Below are positions 57,305 to 60,719 of a stretch of 60,719 nt of DNA, piece by piece (the first letter of the stretch is position 1; each line of letters begins with the position of its first letter). The DNA comes from Gnetum montanum (taxonomy: Eukaryota > Streptophyta > Gnetopsida > Gnetales > Gnetaceae). Below the pieces are notes generated by a model. The model was not told the DNA's origin. It made no database searches and worked only from the letters and a program-made list of their open reading frames with translations. The DNA lies in NCBI GenBank assembly GCA_015680685.1, contig MNCI01003076.1, positions 28,153-88,871 on the forward strand. Direction: 5' to 3'. The translations under genes and the position numbers were made by a program.

Positions 57305-58433
57305 CCCGTGGCTGTCGCTAAGATCATGTCAAACCCGAAAATCCTCTACTCCTCTTGTGCTGTGCTCCTGCTGGGGACACACGTTCCTGGAAACATTCAA
57401 CGCCTCCGTGTGGGGCTTTTACGCGCCGACCGCGGTTGCGGTTGCTGTTGCTGCCGTCCGCGTAAAAGAAAGAGAGATTCGTCGAAAGCTCATTGGGTGT
57501 TTTCGCTTGCGTTCTGCTGGGACTAACAAATTCGGGTTTTGTCTGATCAAACTGGTTTTGCAATTGCAGCACGGGTCTTCTTCTTCTTCTTCTTGATGTT
57601 CTTGTTTGTTGGCCGAGTCAAAGGGCCGCCGGCAGCCAGGCAGCCAGGTAGGCACGCAGCTTTCACCAAAACAGATGCTGCTGCTGCGATGTGGTCAGTT
57701 TTTGAAGATTGGAATTGGATAATCTGCATAGGCCGCAAAACTTGCTCAATCTGGAAAAGCCACTGGCATGGCATGTTGGACTTGCAAATGAGTTGGTCAC
57801 AGTACAGGCAGGCATGATTCGTATCATGTCCCAATTGACTGGATAGCCTCCTCCTCCTCCCGCTCTTCCAATGATTTGTTTGTAGGATCATTACGCTAAT
57901 CTGTTGAGTCGTTGGCATAATTACGTCGTTAAGACAGGTAGACATCTTTTTTTCCTATTTCTTTGTTGATAAAGGGCTTTTCCTCCCGTTATTTCGCTCG
58001 CCCATTGAAATTCGGAAAGTAGCCTATCGTATATCCACGCGTCGGTTTTCTATAAATTGAAAATTAAAGCCTCGGCGTTTCCATTATTACGTTGAGCTTA
58101 TCGTAAATGTCGCGGCTACGTTACTCTACATGTTGGAGGCTGTTGTAACGCCCGAAATCTTTCGTTAAAGACTTTAAACACCAAATAGTAAGTTTCTGCC
58201 GGTTTCTAAAAATACAGCTATAGATGACTTGGAACCGAACCTAAATAGGGATGAAAAAAGCTTTCGCTTTTCTTTTACTTTCCAGTTTTATGGGTTTCCT
58301 TTCCCAAGCTATTTTAGCTAAACTTTTATTTCCTTTTTCCATTTCAACTACATCGGAAACTTATCCCCTCTATATCTTAGACTCAACCATTAAAGAGTAT
58401 CTAAACTCTAAAGTATGAAGGAAATATGACAAT
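57305..58433. other. Upstream region of EXO70
   Basis: The first 300-350 bp hold a GAA-type repeat (57,576-57,595 on the plus strand as TTC units) and moderately GC-rich DNA that is probably leader and proximal promoter of EXO70. Beyond about 57,900 the sequence becomes AT-rich. I cannot fix a TATA box or transcription start. Confidence 0.45.
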
Positions 58434-58560
58434 GAAGTGTTCACTTAATGGTAAGATTCTTGATTTGAAAACTCCATAGGTTTGATTTTGGTGGGCAATG
58501 CTGAGTTATAAAATTCTAATTGAACACCCAATGTAACTTATGAAGTAGGCATAAGATGAT
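58434..58560 (+). mobile_element. tRNA-derived SINE relic
   Basis: TGTTCACTTAATGGTAAGAT and TTCTTGATTTG match the heads of the SINEs at 39,589 and 50,878. A degraded B-box (GGTTTGATTTTGG) and GCTGAGTTATAAAATTCTAA follow. The 3' end is diverged or lost. Confidence 0.6.
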
Positions 58561-59590
58561 TTGATAATAATTTTTTATTGTTTACTACTTATGTGATACC
58601 TTTGAACTTATACTATAATTGGGTCTTTAGGTGTCATGTATCTCAATATAACTTATTAGAATTACACAAGTGACTTACATATGTCAAGCTACATGTTTTA
58701 ATCAATTAAGCTATCTTTTGGTTGGTTAGAGCATGCAACTTGTGGTTTGCAAGTCATAAGCTTAATTTTGGTTGAGAGGCCAACTCATTTGGCATGATGC
58801 TCGGTGGGAGGAGAGTGAAGTTTGTTGCCACCACCACGTCAAATCCCACTAAATGGGAAAAAAACAAAACCCTCACCACCACATTTGACCCCACCAAATG
58901 GGAAACCCATGCTTTGGTTCTCGCTCAATTGCTTTGATACTAAGAAATTGAACAAGGAAGAATCGTATAGTTTTTGCCCTTCGAACAACATAGACTGTGA
59001 TGGCTTCTCATCCATAATGATACTGCTCTTCGCCTATTCCTTCCTAAAGATTGCTAGGGTTTCCAAGATTCGAAGCATTAACACTCTACAAAATGCTACC
59101 ATTGTCCTTTACAAAAACCACTATACGTGGTTGTGGCTCTGGTTGCATTTGTGTCTACAGCAAACGTTGAGGTTGAAGCTCCAATTGCGTCTGCCCCTGT
59201 AGTGAACGTTGATGCTGAAGATGAGGTTGAGGTAAAACTAACACTGAAACCCCATTTTGCTCTCTGTTTTTCTTAGCTTTCAATGTATTGATTTTTTGTT
59301 TAGCAAAGATGTAACACCTCTTTCAACTGTATGTCATGTAAATTTGTTTATGCCAGGCAGAAAATCTTATTAATTCAACGTTGAATCCTTTGTATTTAGA
59401 ACAAAGTATCAATGTGTTTATGGTAATTAGTCCTTTTTATTTAGAACAAAGTATGGGTGTGTTTATGGTAATTAATCCTTTTTATTTAGAACAAAGTATG
59501 GATGTGTTTATAGTATCACATTGTTAGGAATGTGAATCCTCTCTAGAGGAAGTTGCTTTGGATATCTTTCACAAATTTGTCATTGCTTTG
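58561..59590. other. Intergenic region with possible SINE and a small tandem array
   Basis: 58,716-58,800 has a GGTTAGAGCATGCAACTTG head that looks like a second tRNA-derived repeat. 59,140-59,232 reads VVVALVAFVSTANVEVEAPI and then an acidic ValAspAlaGluAsp stretch before a GTAAAA donor-like site, which might be an exon fragment of an unrecognised gene. 59,386-59,515 is three units of 45 bp (TCCTTTTTATTTAGAACAAA...). Confidence 0.4.
59386..59515. repeat. Tandem array, 3 x 45 bp
   Basis: Units start at 59,386, 59,431 and 59,476 with TCCTTT(T/G)TATTTAGAAC. The first unit differs by a few bases, and the last ends before ATCACATTG. Confidence 0.85.
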
Positions 59591-60035
59591 TGATGAGTGG
59601 CGAGGTACCCCTACACTCAACCATACGAATACGAGTGTTCTCACGCACGATCCAGTCGAACTCCGTAGACGGATTAGTTATGGCACCTAGACAGTTATCC
59701 TTAGGTCGTAGTTCGTTGTCTTCCCACCTTGACTAGTATTATATTTGTCACGTATGGTTTAGTCCAGAGTGAGGTGTATGATGTGTTCCTAATCTAATGC
59801 TACTCCATAAGGCAATAGAAAGAGAATATTAACTAAGCTAAGCTAGGGGAGAAAGGGTAAGAGAATCTAATCTAGCCTAAGTGCGATGAGCATCCGTTCC
59901 TTGATCATCCGTACACATCTTGGACTTTGTGCACGACTACCACTGGGATTACGAAGCGTAGATCCTAGGTACGCCACTGGGTTACCAAGTAGTCACACTT
60001 TAATGCTCGTAATCAAGTCGTACTCATTCTGCGTC
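59591..60035 (-). repeat. Partial LTR, minus orientation
   Basis: Starts TGATGAGTGGCGAGGTACCC on the plus strand, which is the 3' end of an LTR read on the minus strand. It is closest to the LTR at 2902-3769. Only the R/U5-side 445 bp are present before another LTR begins at 60,036. No PBS precedes 59,591, so this is a 3' LTR or a solo LTR. Confidence 0.75.
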
Positions 60036-60719
60036 TGATGAGACGTGATATCGCATGCATCACGATATCACGGCCGTCGTAATATCGCATCGTCCACTGC
60101 GATATCGCATACGCGATATCGCGGTCCGCCGCCAAATCTATAAATAAGAGGCGGCACTCCCCTCATTTCCCATCCTAGGCTAGAAGTAGCGAAGCTTTGG
60201 CGGATTGATCACCCTAGAGATAGAATATTTTCCATGTGCCCGCAGTAGGAGTCCCCAAGTGAACGGTTCTTTATTTGAGCAGCTTTGTACTTGAACGTAA
60301 GTTGTGTACGGCAATAAAGACAAGCTTTGTGGATAAACCTTGCAGTGCATGGAATAGGTTTATTATTTGTTATTTCTTACATGTTATTTATTACTTGTTG
60401 TTAGCGCGGCATGAGTACGACTTGGTTACGAGCATTGACGAATGTGTACAGCTAACCAAGGAATCGGCTACTCGTTGCGATTAGATTCTCTCCCCCTTAT
60501 CTCCTAGAACGTGGGACGAGTATGACTTGATTATGAGCATCTACGGATGTGTACGGCTAGTCAAGGAATCGGCTGCTCGTCACACTTAGGCTAGTTAGGT
60601 GCCTCAGTACGACCACTTCGAGCACGTGCATTACGTGTGGTGATCCCAGTAACAATTAGCGTTTGGTAGCCACAGTTGCATAGTTCAGGGTGTGTACGGT
60701 AAGTGGGAATGGATGCTGA
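60036..60719 (+). repeat. LTR of subfamily X, plus orientation, runs off the window
   Basis: Starts TGATGAGACGTGATATCGC and matches the reverse complement of the solo LTR 4389-5345 from its first base. The palindrome array is at 60,045-60,122 and the TATA box at 60,139-60,146. It seems to have inserted into the minus-orientation LTR; the bases just before it (GCGTC, 60,031-60,035) are the candidate target-site duplication, whose partner would lie beyond the window. Confidence 0.82.

Noticed and set aside
56948-57596. Long arginine/alanine-rich plus-strand open frames over EXO70
   Set aside because: These are antisense shadows of the GC-rich EXO70 coding strand.
57539-57945. Overlapping open stretches upstream of EXO70 on both strands
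   Set aside because: They depend on the TTC/GAA repeat and lie in the probable leader and promoter of EXO70; no domain is seen.
58822-59232. 126-codon open stretch as a gene
   Set aside because: The start is in repeat-like DNA, the C-terminus is a low-complexity Leu-rich translation in a different frame from the more protein-like ValSerThrAlaAsn segment, and no exon structure could be supported.

Overview
The window looks like nuclear DNA of a seed plant with a repeat-rich genome. The evidence is two plant-type genes (a ZIF1-like MFS transporter with 17 exons and several introns of 2-5 kb, and a single-exon EXO70 exocyst subunit), plus plant-type Ty3/gypsy retrotransposons primed by tRNA-Asp, non-LTR elements and tRNA-derived SINEs. 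I cannot place the species more narrowly. The mix of an AT-rich, long-intron gene with a very GC-rich intronless gene would fit several lineages.

Positions 1-31,028 are a pile-up of decayed LTR retrotransposons. From the left there is a minus-strand gag-only element (about 270-3769) whose left end runs into an inverted repeat centred on an undetermined base. Eight bases from its LTR begins a plus-strand tandem array, LTR-gag-LTR-gag-LTR (3778-14,211). Its first LTR is interrupted by a solo LTR of another subfamily with perfect 5-bp target-site duplications (4389-5345). A chromovirus-type integrase relic follows (15,105-16,275), then an AT-rich stretch I cannot resolve. Next comes a long element with both LTRs (18,820-31,028) that still shows gag, protease, reverse transcriptase, integrase, a post-pol ORF and a coiled-coil-like region, all full of stops. 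The gag, LTR-end and PBS similarities show that the first, second and last elements are related. The first two pass from gag straight into the post-pol T-rich leader, so they look like pol-less, non-autonomous forms.

Positions 31,029-35,785 are intergenic DNA with SINE pieces, an RTE-like LINE 3' end and a strong G-run cluster, ending in a TATA-containing promoter and long leader. The ZIF1-like gene runs 35,786-54,425 on the plus strand. Its 17 exons join in frame to 506 codons with GT-AG introns throughout. Its introns carry LINE and SINE copies, a 3 x 112-bp minisatellite and an exact 84-bp duplication of the tract in front of the last exon.

EXO70 (55,364-57,304, minus strand) converges on the transporter gene, with 938 bp between the two stop codons. 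Beyond it lie about 2.3 kb of intergenic DNA with SINE relics and a small tandem array. The window ends in two LTRs in opposite orientation, one apparently inserted into the other (59,591-60,719).

The two intact genes belong to different processes: metal or organic-ion transport at a membrane, and vesicle tethering at the plasma membrane. Nothing in the sequence links them functionally. Five single undetermined bases mark assembly joins. Two of these are flanked by unmerged duplicate overlaps and one by a fold-back, so local structure there should not be read as biology.
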